From NCBI GenBank assembly GCA_030998225.1, contig JAPYXD010000403.1, positions 3,658,001-3,722,000 of the forward strand: a DNA stretch of 64,000 bases. The letters are read 5' to 3'. The notes below the pieces were generated by a model. That model saw only the letters and a list, made by a program, of their open reading frames with translations. It was not told the DNA's origin and made no database searches. Shown here piece after piece: positions 32,750 to 44,721 of this stretch. This stretch comes from Diplolepis rosae. Its lineage: Eukaryota; Arthropoda; Insecta; Hymenoptera; Diplolepididae. Both the position numbers and the translations under genes were made by a program. Within the stretch, counting starts at the first letter, position 1, and the number at the start of each line of letters is the position of its first letter.

Positions 32750-34977
32750 ACATTCTCATCATGGATGAGAAGGTATTGGTTTTATGTGAAAAATGACTTT
32801 CGAAATTTTCATCAAATCTTTACGTTTTGAGACCCCCTGAGTCAGAAAAAATGGTTTTTACGAAAGTGTCTGTCTGTCTGTCTGTCTGTAGTAGGTCGTG
32901 TGCGGCATAACTCTCGATAGAATTATCAGATTGAATTGAGCTTTGGCACACTTTATAAGAGCCGAAAAAGTAAGGACAAGTTCGTTAACCAGCCACATCC
33001 AATCAAAATTTAGGGATGGAGCACTACTTTTGTGTTTTTGAAAATAATTTTTTGAAAAAATCAAAAATTCCAATTCTCGTTTTTGATAGTGCTCATAAAT
33101 ATCTACAAATTATCCTAATAACATTTTTTGATTAAATCAAAATTAGAAATGTTACAGCATATTCAAATTCGAAAAAAGTCAACATCAAAATTCCATTTTC
33201 CAGTTAAATTATACGAGATACGAAAAAACGTTATGATACAATATTATTGAATACATAAAGATCTACAAATTTGAATTGTAACATTTTTTCATAAGATGCA
33301 TATTTTTCTTTTTAATTAAAAAAAAAAACTATTGAAAATCCAAAATTCAATTTTTTAACAATAATATTGGAAATACCAAAAAAACGTAAGAATACAAAAT
33401 TGTTCGTTTTGTTACGTCACAAATACGTAAATACTTACTTTGATCGAAGATTCCTCGTTTTAAGTTAGGAGCGAATGATCCTCGCTTAGGGATGAGGATA
33501 AGTCAATGAAAGACACAATGATTATGAATATAATACAAATTGAATTTATTTTACTGGTTAAAATTTCCGGATATACATTCGTTAAGACAGTTCTTATATA
33601 ATGTTAGCACAGGCTGGTTGGTACGTAGATGAGAAAGAGACAAAGAATAAAGATAGAGAGAGAGAGAGGTTCGGTACCTTTATGATTCGTAAGTTGTGTT
33701 GAGGTTTAATCCACACGGCGGTGAGTTGTAAGTACTGGATCCCCACAGGTGTATTCCAAGTGTGTGAGAGAGACGGAGTTATAGGCCGCACAGGTATATT
33801 CCGTAAAGGGCGGCGATTCAAATTTACGACACTGTTCGAAGAGCTTTACAAGATCTATTCAAGTCTACGATGACTTTTACGACTCCCGAACTTGGATTTT
33901 AAATTGTCCCAATCGAATTTTATTAATCTCAAACTCAGAGATTTCCGAAGTTAAATTGAAATACCGCACTGGACTATTGTCGCGAGACCGGTTATAAATC
34001 CGAAGGAAAATTTAAGTGTTGAACTAGACGAAGAATTTACTGACTGCTTTCTCTTGGTGTGGGCCTCTTTTATATTTTTCCATACAAATTGACGGTCAGC
34101 GAAAATCGTGACGTAGTCATATCTTCTTAGAGGAGAAGGGGCCCTATACTGCTCCCTACTTCCCCTACTCCCTATTCCCCTTTATCGATTCTCTCATAGA
34201 TTTCTAACTCAAACCAGCCTGTGTGTATTATATACATTCAAATACGTCGCGGGACGTGACAGTTTCAAAAAGATCTACAAATTTTGTCCGACACAGTTTC
34301 TGATAAAATATATATTTTTCGTTTCAATTCCAAAAAATACGATAAAAATGAAAAAATTCCATTTTTTAGACAAAATATGTGAGATACAAAAAAAACATTT
34401 AGATGGAAAATTGTTTGCCTAAATGAGGTCTACAAATTCTGATAAAGAAATTTCGGGACAGGATGTATATTTTATGTTTTGATTTTTAATATTGAAAAAA
34501 TTCGATTTTTTTCACCAAAATATGTGAGATACGAAATAAGCGTTGTTCTGCAAAATCGTTTCCTTAAATAAAGTCTACGATTGTTTTTCCTTTTTAGATA
34601 TGTGGAAGAAAGTAAATTCTTTTAATCATGTAATTTATTAAAAAGTTATACTGAAATGTATACAGAAAATCGAGCGCGAAGCGCGAGTGTCATGATGAGA
34701 ATGTGTTCCTTAAGGCCGATAGAGCCTTAAGTAAATTGAATTTCCTGTTTCACTTAAATTCAAAAAGAAATTCAGTGACGTTGAGAAAATGTGTAATTCA
34801 CATCATCTGTAATATTATTATAAAATTGGTTTGAGCTTCAGTATCAAAATATAAGAAATAAACTTAAATGTATGCGAAGAGCACAAGACCGAGCGCGAAG
34901 CGCGAGGTCCAGAAAGAACGGAGAGCGAAGCGAGCTGCGCGCGAAGCGCGCGACGAGAATGTGCCCGCGAAGCGGGC
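32750..34977 (+). repeat. repeat family B, copy 3, split by a solo LTR
   Basis: Runs from the CATTCTCATCATGGATGAGAA hairpin to the GCCCGCGAAGCGGGC hairpin ending at 34977. The family sequence breaks at CGTTT (33409) and resumes at GTTTCAAAAAG (34262), the point where copies 1 and 4 are continuous. Confidence 0.85.
33410..34261. mobile_element. solo LTR (852 bp)
   Basis: Begins TGTTACGTCAC and ends GACGTGACA, so it has TG...CA ends within a short inverted repeat (TGTTACGTC / GACGTGACA). It is flanked by a 4-bp duplication GTTT (33406-33409 and 34262-34265). Uninterrupted family B copies show the single site. It has no coding capacity. Solo LTRs arise by recombination between the two LTRs of a provirus-like element; 4-bp duplications are most usual for Ty3/gypsy. 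Confidence 0.85.
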
Positions 34978-35169
34978 AGATTTTTTATTATTAAATTTGT
35001 GCACAATTCTATCCAAATTTTTAAATCCTATCACAGACTATATATAGAGTAAAAAAGGAGGACTAACCTTGATTAAAATTACGACTTTTTGTATAAATGT
35101 TATTATCCAGTTTTTTCTTTTTCCGTTTTTTGGGAAGACACATAACTTAGACTGCACACACTTCTCCAT

Positions 35170-35326
35170 CCTATGTTAGCAAAACCTTTTTCTGTATTTT
35201 TAGATTTAAATAAATCACTGATGAGGGCTCCGATCAGAGCCGAAACGTCTGATTATGTAAAACTCTGAGTTTTTATCAACCTTGGACCCTAAAGCCAATT
35301 ACCAACATCAACATATATCTTCAATT
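35170..35326 (+). repeat. right 157-bp terminal inverted repeat of hammerhead unit
   Basis: Complement of 31754-31911. Outer ends read AATTGAAGATATATG in the outward direction on both sides. I could not fix a target duplication. Confidence 0.75.
35213..35254 (+). ncRNA. hammerhead-ribozyme-like motif
   Basis: Stem I AATCA (35213-35217) pairs TGATT (35250-35254). CTGATGA core at 35218-35224, stem II GGCTC (35226-35230) with GAGCC (35237-35241), GAAA at 35242-35245, and GTC at 35247-35249 with predicted cleavage after C35249. Sequence identical to the left copy on the other strand. The additional G at 35225 is the same in both, so it may be a real family feature. Confidence 0.68.
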
Positions 35327-37143
35327 AAAAATACTCATGCCATGGAGTAGCCAATTGCGTAGATGGGTCGTAAACCGTATTATTATAATAACTTTTTTAC
35401 ATTTTATATTATATTATTTATATTATATTTTATATTTATATTATAAAATCCCCTTTTTGGGGTACACGCGAAAAATGCGGTGCCAACTTCATCGTTGTGA
35501 AAACCCATAATTGGTGCAAAATTTTCTCTGTCGAATCTTCTGACTGACATTTTCCGTGTATATCCCAAAAAAGGGATTTTCTTCTCGCGTTTAAGGCAAA
35601 AAAAATTTTCCATTTCTGTGCATGCATGAGAAAAAATAAACTATGCTCTTCCTCCCTTGTAGCATAAATATCTATAAAATATTAAGTTTATTACTTTTCT
35701 AATACTCTAAAAATTATTTACTAGTGTAAAACAGTGTAAACACTTTTAAAGGGAGGTTTTTTTATTTTCTGTGTTGTATATTTTCAAAATATGGATATTA
35801 CAGTTGCGATTTCCAAATTATTATTGTCCCTAATAAATTTATGTGCAATCTAAATCCTGTGTAGATTTTTAAAATTTTATGTAATACACTTGTCAAGACT
35901 TTTGTTGTTTAAATTTTCATGAAATGAATTTGATTTAAGAAACTTAAGTGAAGAAAAAAGAAGTAATTATAAATTGATTAAGAAAAAATTTTGTATCACA
36001 AATTTATTAAACTTACAGAATTTATATAACTAGATTATGTGAAACTTTTAAATAAATTATATAATAATATAATAAAAACAAATAGTGGTTAACACTGCGG
36101 AGCATGTAGGAGAGCTTCGTGACGAACAGACAAAACACGTAAAACACGACTGCAGAACGATGAATTTTTAAAATCTCTAGTTTATAACTGTAATCCACTA
36201 TTTTGGATTTAGAGAGAACTAAAATAAACTGTATATAGCTGGTGGAATAATTCTTGCGATTCACGATTCACTCAACTCTGGATTGAAGTGTAGAGTAGAA
36301 TGAACGGAAAGCTCTACTATTTTTCTAATTCAATAAAATATTGGTTTTTTATAATTATACTACGAGTAATAATATATATATTTAAACATTTCTAATGCAC
36401 GCTTTCATACTTCACCCTACACTTCTGAATTTTACTCAACTTCGATGCATTTTTGAACATTTAATATATCACAAATAATTATAATAATACTAAATAACTT
36501 CTAACTTGTCCATATGTCCCAAATTTGATCGGAAATTAAGTAACTTAAATTAAGTCCCGATAGGAGAGAGATTGCTGAGTGAGGACGTTTTTTGGAACAG
36601 CCCGGTTCCTACACACCGTGGAGTTCGCCTACTTTGAGTCCTTCCACATGGTTTACTTTATTTCATTTCTTATCCTAATTAATTAGTAATGGGAGAAAAC
36701 AAAAAAGCCAAAAATAAAATAATTATAGAATCTGTATGTTTTAACTATTAGTGTTTAGTTTTTAAATTTTAACGTGAATTTAAGTTATCTGGCACTGAAG
36801 GGGGCACCCATTTGTGGCCGAAACGTTTGCCTTTTCGAATGTTTATGTCCTTTATGACATAAATAATCAGTAGCTGAACTGACCCCATGACAAATTAAAA
36901 TTCACAGAATTATCACTGTGGGTCAATATAACATAGAACATGTACAGGAACATGTCACGATATATATTGTTAAAATAATTATTCTCCTCCCTAAAACGTA
37001 ATAAATGCAATAAGATAAAGAGAATTGGAACACCAAGGGATCAAATGTTTTCAACCCCGGGGATATATTTTGTTGTCTATAAATATCATTTCTGTACATG
37101 AATAATAGAATTAATTAATCTTTTTTTCAACATTGTTATTCAG
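35327..37143. other. no gene; degenerate hammerhead-like tail at 36790-36835
   Basis: AT-rich intronic sequence. At 36790-36835 CTGAAGG, a GGCAC/GTGGC-type stem and CGAAACGTTTG follow in hammerhead order, but the CTGATGA core is altered; it may be a decayed Penelope-like end. A stretch at 36525-36580 with GATCGGAAATTAAG has a faint 5S rRNA look. Confidence 0.4.
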
Positions 37144-37525
37144 GTGCAGTAAGTTCTACTGACGTGCAGAATGGAGATCCATTAGAAATTGCAGTAAAAG
37201 AAAAATTGAATCTGAATTGGGACGGTTTAATTGAAAAATGTAATAAAAATGAAAAAAATGCATCACTTCAGCTTTCAAAGATTCAACAAAGCCTTGGCAG
37301 TCTACAGGGTGAAATAATGCAGAAAATTCTTGAGAATTCAAATTATATAAAATCCATCTCTGATGATTACTGGAGAGAATCTATTAACGAATATTGTATG
37401 ATGAATAAAAAAATGAAATCTATGTGCGCAAATGCAGTTGATCTATTGAGAAAATGCACGCTCAAAAATCGAATAATTACTGTATCGGATCTTCATAAAA
37501 AAGAATGTGATGCCCTCAAAATCTT
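37144..37525 (+). CDS. secreted protein, exon 2; possible 27-kDa hemolymph glycoprotein family
   Basis: With exon 1 this gives about 144 residues and a signal peptide. The frame opens right at the acceptor (37143), has no stop until the consensus donor GTAAGTTG (37526), and leaves phase 2, so more exons should follow. The mature part is hydrophilic and helical with five Cys: LIEKCNKNEKNAS, NEYCMMNKKMKSMCANAVDLLRKC, KKECDALKIL. The EKC-KN...S and YC-x8-C-x9-C spacing resembles insect 27-kDa hemolymph glycoproteins (DUF1397), also reported among wasp venom components. That match is from memory of the pattern. No third exon was found to 64000. It is the best candidate for a live host gene here. 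Confidence 0.6.
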
Positions 37526-38122
37526 GTAAGTTGATCAAAATTTATTTTATATAGACGCAAATACAAAATTGAAGTTTGAAGAGTATTTCTTGCATGAGAA
37601 TATATTTGATGATAATATAATATTTTCTTCATTTTTGATGAATTTTTCTGGACTGAAAGAAATTAGAAACCAAGATTTTGTTTATTGTTAGGTTTACTTG
37701 TCTCTTGATCGTCACATTTTAGTTATAACAAAAAAATCACATGATTTTGATTTTTATTCCTATGAGAAAATCGTTCTAAAATTGGTTCAAATATACTATG
37801 ATTATATCTTATAACGCATAAAAGTTTCAAACCAACCTTAATCTCAAGGTTTATAGGAAGAGCTAAGGTCTTCGGTTTAATGAAAATAATGAGCTGTCAG
37901 TTGTAATATTTGATTGGTTCAACCAGATTTTAGTCAAAATAAGCATTTTTTGCTGAATAAACCAAATTCTTTGGTTACATTAACCAAAAATTTGGTCAGC
38001 TTATTGATATCTGAAATTTGGAGTGCGCTATTGTCGCATAAATGAAGAATCGGAATAAGTAGTGGATTTTCTTTTCTATGGTAAACACACGTTTGATGCA
38101 GTAAACATCGTTTGGTCTCGTG

Positions 38123-39073
38123 CACTGAGAAACTTTTCGTTAGAGTAGATGATAAGATTGAATGAAGGTTTAGTACAATAGTGTTTTAAAATGAGGAAAC
38201 CCCAGGTTTTATTACATTTATTCATATTATGGCATCGAAATTCAATATTGTCATAACAGTCTTTAAAACGTGTAGAAGAAAAATTAGTATTTTAAATACC
38301 AAATATTATGAATCTCCATTCGAAAAATAAAGAGTACTAAAAAATGATATTATGGTTACTAAGTTTTCTAAAAATAAGTTTTTTTCGTTATCCGAATAGT
38401 TTCGTAGGCTCGAATCCAAGTCTGCCCAACTCAGTAGTGGCTTATAAGCGACATTTATTTCGGAATATGGCAAGCGAGAATAGCCGAGAGGCTTTAGGCG
38501 TTAGGAATGCGTTTAGTTAATGTAGATATAGGTAGAGTTAGGGGGTTCGAACCCAAAAGCGATTCTGAAATTTAATTTCAAATGTATGCGATTATAAATA
38601 GTGTAGCATTGTGTACTTAAATATGTGAACATAACTAAGGTATGATAATAATATTTGTGTATGTGTTTGCACTGAAACCTCCCCTCTTCTGAGTGCCAAA
38701 GCTCTCCCCTCTATCTTTCTTTTGTTTTGAACGAGTTAGAAAAAGACACAAAAACTCTTAATCTGAAGCCGTCACTTCTGAAGATCAATTCTTTTGGCGG
38801 AGTGAGTGATTTTTCATATAGTGGTTTTCAGATACACATATTCTTTGTTTCGCTTCGAAACATTGATATAGTAAATTTCAAATTCTCGTAGGTTTTATAG
38901 CAGTTAGTAAAACATATATTTCATTTATTTAAACGAAAATATTAATTTCGCCGCTTGAAAACCACTATATTAATTTCTGATACGTAAACCCTGTTTGCCT
39001 TATTTTGAAACGATATCATACTAAAATATAATTCATTTTTATGATTTACAATAACGAAAAGTCTCTCACAGTG
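38123..39073. mobile_element. CACTG-ended element (CACTA-like), 951 bp
   Basis: Ends CACTGAGAAACTTTTCGTTA (left) and CACTGTGAGAGACTTTTCGT (complement of right) are flanked by TG (38121-38122, 39074-39075). An inner inverted pair (AGTGGTTTTCA near 38819 and TGAAAACCACT near 38957) lies in the right half. It carries the tRNA-like segment at 38470-38566. No protein. Confidence 0.7.
38470..38566 (+). repeat. tRNA-like sequence (SINE head or tRNA relic)
   Basis: Box A TAGCCGAGAGGC (38481-38492) and box B GGTTCGAACCC (38544-38554) with class II spacing. It shares about two thirds of positions, including ATGTAGATATAGGTA, with the minus-strand copy at 27128-27222. Acceptor-stem pairing is not convincing, so it is not called a functional tRNA. 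Confidence 0.6.
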
Positions 39074-39559
39074 TGCTGGAAAAATTAGTAAAATAGTAAA
39101 CGAAAATTTGTAATTGGAACAATATTAAATAGTTTTTCAAGTTCAGAAGCTTACTATACATTAACTTTACGTCTCACGTAAGGTTAATAATCATGAAGTC
39201 CGATTTCATTATCTTGTACGTTTCTAGTATGACGCAAAAAAACTAAATGTAGATAACCGTTTTTACTTCTATAAATATCAAAATTATTTTCTATATTCTT
39301 CTTGCAAATAGTCCCTTATGTATTACACTAAATATTTAACGTTTGAGAAAACATTTCTTTGATTAACATCGTAAAGGAATAGTGATCCATATTTAGAACC
39401 CTTATCCACATTTTATTCCCCTGCCTGACATTTTTGAGAATTTTAGGGTTCATATTTTTCAAAGAAGTGGTAGTAATTTAAAAAATGTTTCAAATATAAT
39501 ACTTTTTTACACCACAACTATCCTACTATTGGCCTGTCTCCACGCAAGGGACACTTTTT

Positions 39560-40963
39560 ACATTCTCATCATGGATGAGAAGGTATTGGTTTTACGTTTT
39601 GAGACCCCCTGAGTCAGAAAAAACGGTTTTTACGAAAGTGTCTGTCTGTCTGTCTGTCTGTCTGTAGGTCGTGTGCGGCATAACTCTCGATAGAATTATC
39701 AGATTGAATTGAGCTTTGGTACACTTTATCGGAGCCGAAAAAGTAAGGACAAGTTCGTTAACCAGCCACATCCAATCAAAATTGAGGGATTGAGCACTAC
39801 TTTTGTGTTTTTGAAAATAATTTTTTGAAAAAATCAAAAATTTTAATACTGGTTTTAGATAGTGCTCATAAATCTCTACAAATTATCCTGATAACATTTT
39901 TTGATTAAATCAAAATTAGAAATGTTACAGCATATTCAAATTCGAAAAAAGTCAATATCAAAATTCCATTTTCAAGTTAAATTATACGAGATACGAAAAA
40001 ACGTTATGATACAATATTATTTTTTACATAAAGACCTACAAATTTGAATTGTAACATTTTTTCATAAGATGCATATTTTTCTTTTTAATTAAAAAAAAAA
40101 CTATTGAAAATCCAAAATTCAATTTTTTAACAATAATATTGGAAATACCAAAAAAACGTAAGAATACAAAGTTGTTCGTTTCAAAAAGATCTACAAATTT
40201 TGTCTGACACAGTTTCTGATAAAAGATATATTTTTCGTTTCAATTCCAAAAAATACGATAAAAATGAAAAAATTCCATTTTTTAGACAAAATATGTCAGA
40301 TACAAAAAAAACTTTTAGATGGAAAATTGTTTGGCTAAATAAGGTCTACACATTCTTATCGAGAAATTTCTCGACAGGATGTATATTTTAATTTTTTGAT
40401 TTTTAATATTGAAAAAATTCGATTTTTTTCACCAAAATATGTGAGATACGAAATAAGCGTTGTTCTGCAAAATCGTTTCCTTAAATAAAGTCTACGATTG
40501 TTTTTCCTTTTTGAGATATTTGGAAGAAAATAAATTTATCAATAATCATGTAATTTATTAAAAAGTTACAAAAATGCATACAGAAAATCGAGCGCGAAGC
40601 GCGAGTGTCATGATGAGAATGTGTTCCTTAAGGCCGATAGAGCCTTAAGTAAATTGAATTTCCTGTTTCACTTAAACTGAAAAAGAAACTTAGTGAATTT
40701 GAGAAAATGACTAATTTACATCATCTTTAATATCATGAAATTGGTTTGAGCTGCAGTATTAAATTATAAGAAATAAACTTAAACGTATGCGAAGAGCACA
40801 AGACCGACCGCGAAGCGCGAGGTCCAGAAAGATCGGAGCGCGAAGCGCGACGTTCAAAAATTCCGGAGCGCGCAGCGCGACGATCAAATCGCGCGCCCTA
40901 GGCGCGCTCAAACTTGCGAGCTGCGCGCGAAGCGCGCGATGAGAATGTGCCCGCGAAGCGGCC
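39560..40963 (+). repeat. repeat family B, copy 4 (full form)
   Basis: Complete from the 5' hairpin to the terminal CCCGCGAAGCGG palindrome. The 3' 350 bp hold the internal CATGATGAGAATGTG motif at about 40610-40622, then a second block with five or more GC palindromes of the GCGCGAAGCGCG type. Lacks about 40 bp near the 5' end relative to copies 1 and 3 (after GGTATTGGTTTTA). Confidence 0.87.
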
Positions 40964-41250
40964 AGATTTTTTTGTTTATTTTCATCGTGATCCAAATCTG
41001 CAGTCATGCAACAAAACATCGTCAGAAATACGTCTGACATCATTTTTACATAACCTGAATTCATAAACATCTGAGCGTTGAATCCGTTCCAGTGGTACCA
41101 TTTGGTATTGTTTCAATTGATATTTCTTCACCCACTGGTTTTAAGTGGTGTACACCTTTTTCACAATTTTCGCTGAAAGAGTACAATGAAAACAAACTTT
41201 CCTTGTTAGCTTTCGGAAAAAAGACCTCTAGATTTTATAATATAATTTTC

Positions 41251-41610
41251 AAGGTCATGCATCAATCAGATCAAGTGACCAAATCCCTGTAAGAGTTCGT
41301 GAAAGATAACTTTTTTACTTTATAAAATGTCTTCCTGGAAATTTGGAAAATTCAACACAAAACGATAAAAACGTCTGTCAATTTTTTTAGAGTGAAAATT
41401 CCGCAAAAAATTTCACAATTAACTGGAACTGTCGATAAGTTTTCGAATGTTTTTCAAAATTTTTACTGAAAAGAAGTTAACAGATGTGCTTTACTGTCTT
41501 TTGTTACGTTTCTTAAATTTCCAGAAAGATACTTTGTAAAATAAAAAACTTATTTCACATGAATGAATGAATTTATAATTTAGTAACGTGGTCCAATTAT
41601 TAATAGAGAA
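41251..41610. repeat. diverged MITE related to 26146-26400
   Basis: Starts AAGGTCATGCATCAATCAGA and shares the GAAAGATAACTTTTTTACTT and ACGTCTGTCAA blocks with the element at 26146. The right end is decayed. Confidence 0.55.
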
Positions 41611-42486
41611 ACTTTGACGCATACAGAGTCAGAAGTGAGCTTTACAGATGTCAAAGCTGTTAGATATATTCTACATTTATCGGCCACAATAGTGTTTTGT
41701 GTACTAATTGTTTAAATTTCCTATTTTTCCCGTATTGTATACATGTGTGTCGTTAAAGGTACTAAATATACAACACATTCTACTATTTTTTTGACTCTGG
41801 GCTTTCAAGGCTCGTTCAGAATAAATTTCCAATTAAAATCCATTCCAATCAGAATTGTATATGTTTTTTGGCCCGTATATCACAACCAAAGAGTTAATAT
41901 CATTATCGAATTCACATCTTTATCATGCAAGATATATCCGATTTCAATAGCATCCCTAAATTATTTAATTACATACTCGGAATTTTTTATTGATTTTTCT
42001 TTTTGGTTCTTCTTATGTCAACTTGATTAGCTTATTTTCGATATTGACGTTTGGAAAAAACAAGTTCAAAACTGTGCTGAACATTGCCGAGTTTACTTCT
42101 TTTTCCATTGTTAGTCTAAAGTTCTACTGCTCTTCATTTATCATCAACTTCAATGTCTTCGTCACGCTGCGAACAAAGTTCGGCATATGATTCTTCAGAC
42201 CATTCTTGACTTTTATGATCCTCATCAATTGCTTTAACTTCACACTCCTCAAATGCGAGAACTTGTCACTAGAAAAATATTTGTACAGTGCACGCGTTTA
42301 GCACTCACTGTTACGCCTGTAAAGAATCGACTAAAGGTCTGATGAATAAATATCCACGAAATAAAGTTTTTTTTAGCAGAAGCACGTTAAGTTGATTCAA
42401 ATGTCATTTGTGCGGAAACAGAAAATAAATTTTACAACTTCAACGTAACTATTGGTATGAGAGTGTTTTAAATAGTAAACAGCCTA

Positions 42487-42534
42487 GTGACAGAAAACCG
42501 AGTGACCTTATTTTGGATCCCTAGGCAAATTTGC
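42487..42534 (+). pseudogene. LINE RNase H fragment, left of the TTAA element
   Basis: Reads NRVTLFWIPRQ, matching the V-x-L-x-WVPGH strand of RNase H in R1/I/Jockey-type non-LTR retrotransposons. It continues beyond the inserted element after a one-base shift. Confidence 0.6.
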
Positions 42535-42538
42535 TTAA

Positions 42539-43273
42539 GGGGTTATATACACTTGTGTTCGAGAAAAAAAGCGGATTTTTACGATTTTTTTTTGGAAAAA
42601 CAACGCATTTTTTTTAAAACTGAACGCCTATTTATTTATACATGTCAAAAAATCTTTCACGAATTTTTTCGAAAAACAAAATTCATAGCTGGAGTCAATA
42701 TTGCCATTGTGCTAAAACACAATTTTCCCGACATCTCTTGCGGTGAGCATGATAAAGAAGGAACTGCTTATCTGAAATACACAAAACAAAAACAAAACTG
42801 TAGTTGGTATCTTTACGCTGTGCGTGAACGAAGGATTTTGCGAAATTAATTTTTTTACAAAAATGGTGATCGTTTTTCTAAAAAGTTTGATTTTCGAACG
42901 TCTGAGCTTTCGGTTTTTGCAGCAAGAAAAAAAAAGTTTTGCTTGAAATTTAAAATCCTTCGTCCACTCAGAGGCTATTATTGTTGTTAGTATGCCTGCA
43001 AAAATTCAGACTGATCTGGTTAACGGTTCTCGAGAAACTGTGCTCACCGAAACCGCACTTTTTGAAAAATCAAGTTTCGAGATAATCGCGTGTAAAGGCG
43101 GACTTGCAGATGACTCGCAGTTGCAGATAGCGCGCTATCAAGAGCTGCCAAATCGGTTCTACTGCTCAGATCTGTATGATATTTTGGAAAAAGATTCTCT
43201 GAGATATGTACTTTCAGAAAGTGCAATAAAAAAATTTTCGATTTTTTCAATCAACACAAGTGTATATAAACCC
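42539..43273. mobile_element. TTAA-site non-autonomous element (735 bp)
   Basis: Inverted ends GGGGTTATATACACTTGTGT and, as complement of the right, GGGTTTATATACACTTGTGT, are flanked by TTAA (42535-42538 and 43274-43277). A TTAA target with G-run ends is found in piggyBac and Kolobok superfamilies. The interior has no transposase. It interrupts a LINE exactly inside the RNase H motif. Confidence 0.8.
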
Positions 43274-43277
43274 TTAA

Positions 43278-43570
43278 AGGTAATGCGATTGCGGACAGGC
43301 TAGCAAAACTACTAGTAAGAGAGTACTATACTGGTCCTGAACCAGTTACAGGTATTTCTAGGGCGCAAAGTTGAATCCTAAACAAGACACAGAATTACGC
43401 AGGCTTGGTATAAACGAGGTCAAGGCCCGAACAGGATTGTTTACAGGGCATGGAAGTTTCGGCTTTTACAGTCACAACATAGGGCTTGCAGATAGCGCTC
43501 TCTGTCATCTGTGCGGAGAGAGTTATGAGACATCAATTCACATACTCTGTCACATTTTTATATTTTACAA
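43278..43570 (+). pseudogene. LINE RNase H / Cys-His tail, right of the TTAA element
   Basis: From 43279 the frame reads GNAIADRLAKLLV and GPEPVTGIS (RNase H end), then stops and shifts. A second frame gives TGLFTGHGSFGFY, GLADSALCHLCGES and HILC: the Cys-Cys-His-Cys tail common at the end of R1/I/Jockey-type ORF2. No reverse transcriptase domain is nearby. It is a short 3' remnant typical of 5'-truncated LINEs. Confidence 0.75.
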
Positions 43571-44720
43571 TTATCCCTTTCGAAGTAAACAGGATACTTA
43601 TCACATTTATAAGATCACATATATAGAGTGTATGAAAAGAAGCGGGACAGTGAAATATTTTGAGGTTTGCATTTTTGGAAAAAACGTTCAATACAAAAGT
43701 TTTGTGGTTTTGAAAGATCTATATATATTTTTCATTCTAAATTGTTATTTCGAACGATTTTTCACTATCCAAACATGTGAATGATTTTAGGCTTAAAGTT
43801 CAATTCGTTTTTTTTTCAAAAAAGCGCTCAGGGTGACTGCTTTTCCGGATATTACATAATAAGTTTTTATGCAGGCCCCGATATGTTCCAGGTATCAGTG
43901 TTTAAATTTTGGATAATGATCCAAAATAAAAACTTTCTGCATGCGAATTTTGTGAATTAGGTGTAGCTTGACGCATAAATTCGTGTTTTTCAAACAACAA
44001 AATGAAGGGAGTAGTTTCACAGTCCAAATATGAGAAAGGGCCGATATAAAAAAACACGTTTTTTAATTTCCTAAAACATATCTAAAAGTAAAAAAAATCA
44101 GAGGGAATCATTCAAATAATTTTTTCTACATAACACAAAATCACAAATACATTTTAAAATATAATATAAAACTAAAAATACAACTTTTCATCATTTTTGA
44201 ATAATGGTCTAGTTTAGATCACCGACACATTATTCATCTAGTTTAGAGTCAAAATCCTGCCAGAACTGAGTCAGTACCATAGACATACTACAATAGAATA
44301 GACCGCGGGAGTAACGGAAGTTGCCCGTTGGTGAATGCGATAGCGGAATAGAAAGATAAAGCTGCATATAGAACCCCTCTATTCTTGTCTAATCAACAAA
44401 CGCACAAATTCGTACTCACATATAGGTACATCAGACGCAACGCCTCGCAGTATTTACGCGTGCCCCGCACATGCATCATTAGCCAAGGATAGAGGGGTCC
44501 CATATACTGCTTCCTCCTTCTATCGCTTTATCGATTTCTCAGCCTGGTCGCGTGGTTTATTCCAGCATATCTATGGACAGTACTCTGCTAATAGTTGATC
44601 CTGGGAAACCACCGCGTTCATACCTAGATGTCTTCCAAATTTCGTAAGAAAACTTTGAGATTTAGCATGCAATGGAATTTTTCAAATACTTTCAATTAAA
44701 GTAAATGCTGGTACAGGAAA
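43571..44720. other. no recognised gene
   Basis: AT-rich, with an imperfect inverted pair containing ACCCCTCTAT near 44383 and AGAGGGGTCCCATAT near 44490, perhaps a decayed MITE. Confidence 0.45.
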
Positions 44721-44721
44721 C

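Larger units (their letters stand above)
25319..37143 (+). other. predicted 11.8-kb intron loaded with transposons
   Basis: GTGAGTAT at 25319 and a TTGTTATTCAG acceptor ending at 37143 give a phase-1 intron. It holds a CACGG element, a TIR MITE, two family B copies, a GC-rich island and the hammerhead-bearing inverted-repeat unit. Large transposon-filled first introns after signal-peptide exons are common in expanded insect genomes. Confidence 0.5.

Noticed and set aside
35404..35627. Overlapping minus-strand frames
   Set aside because: Two frames overlap over low-complexity ends and neither shows a domain.
36500..36620. 5S rRNA-like words (GATCGGAAATTAAG and later GGGAC-like bases)
   Set aside because: Spacing and internal control regions do not fit; too weak for an RNA gene call.
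43371..43784. Whole 137-codon frame as a gene
   Set aside because: Only its first 65 codons match a LINE tail; the remainder is random AT-rich sequence.
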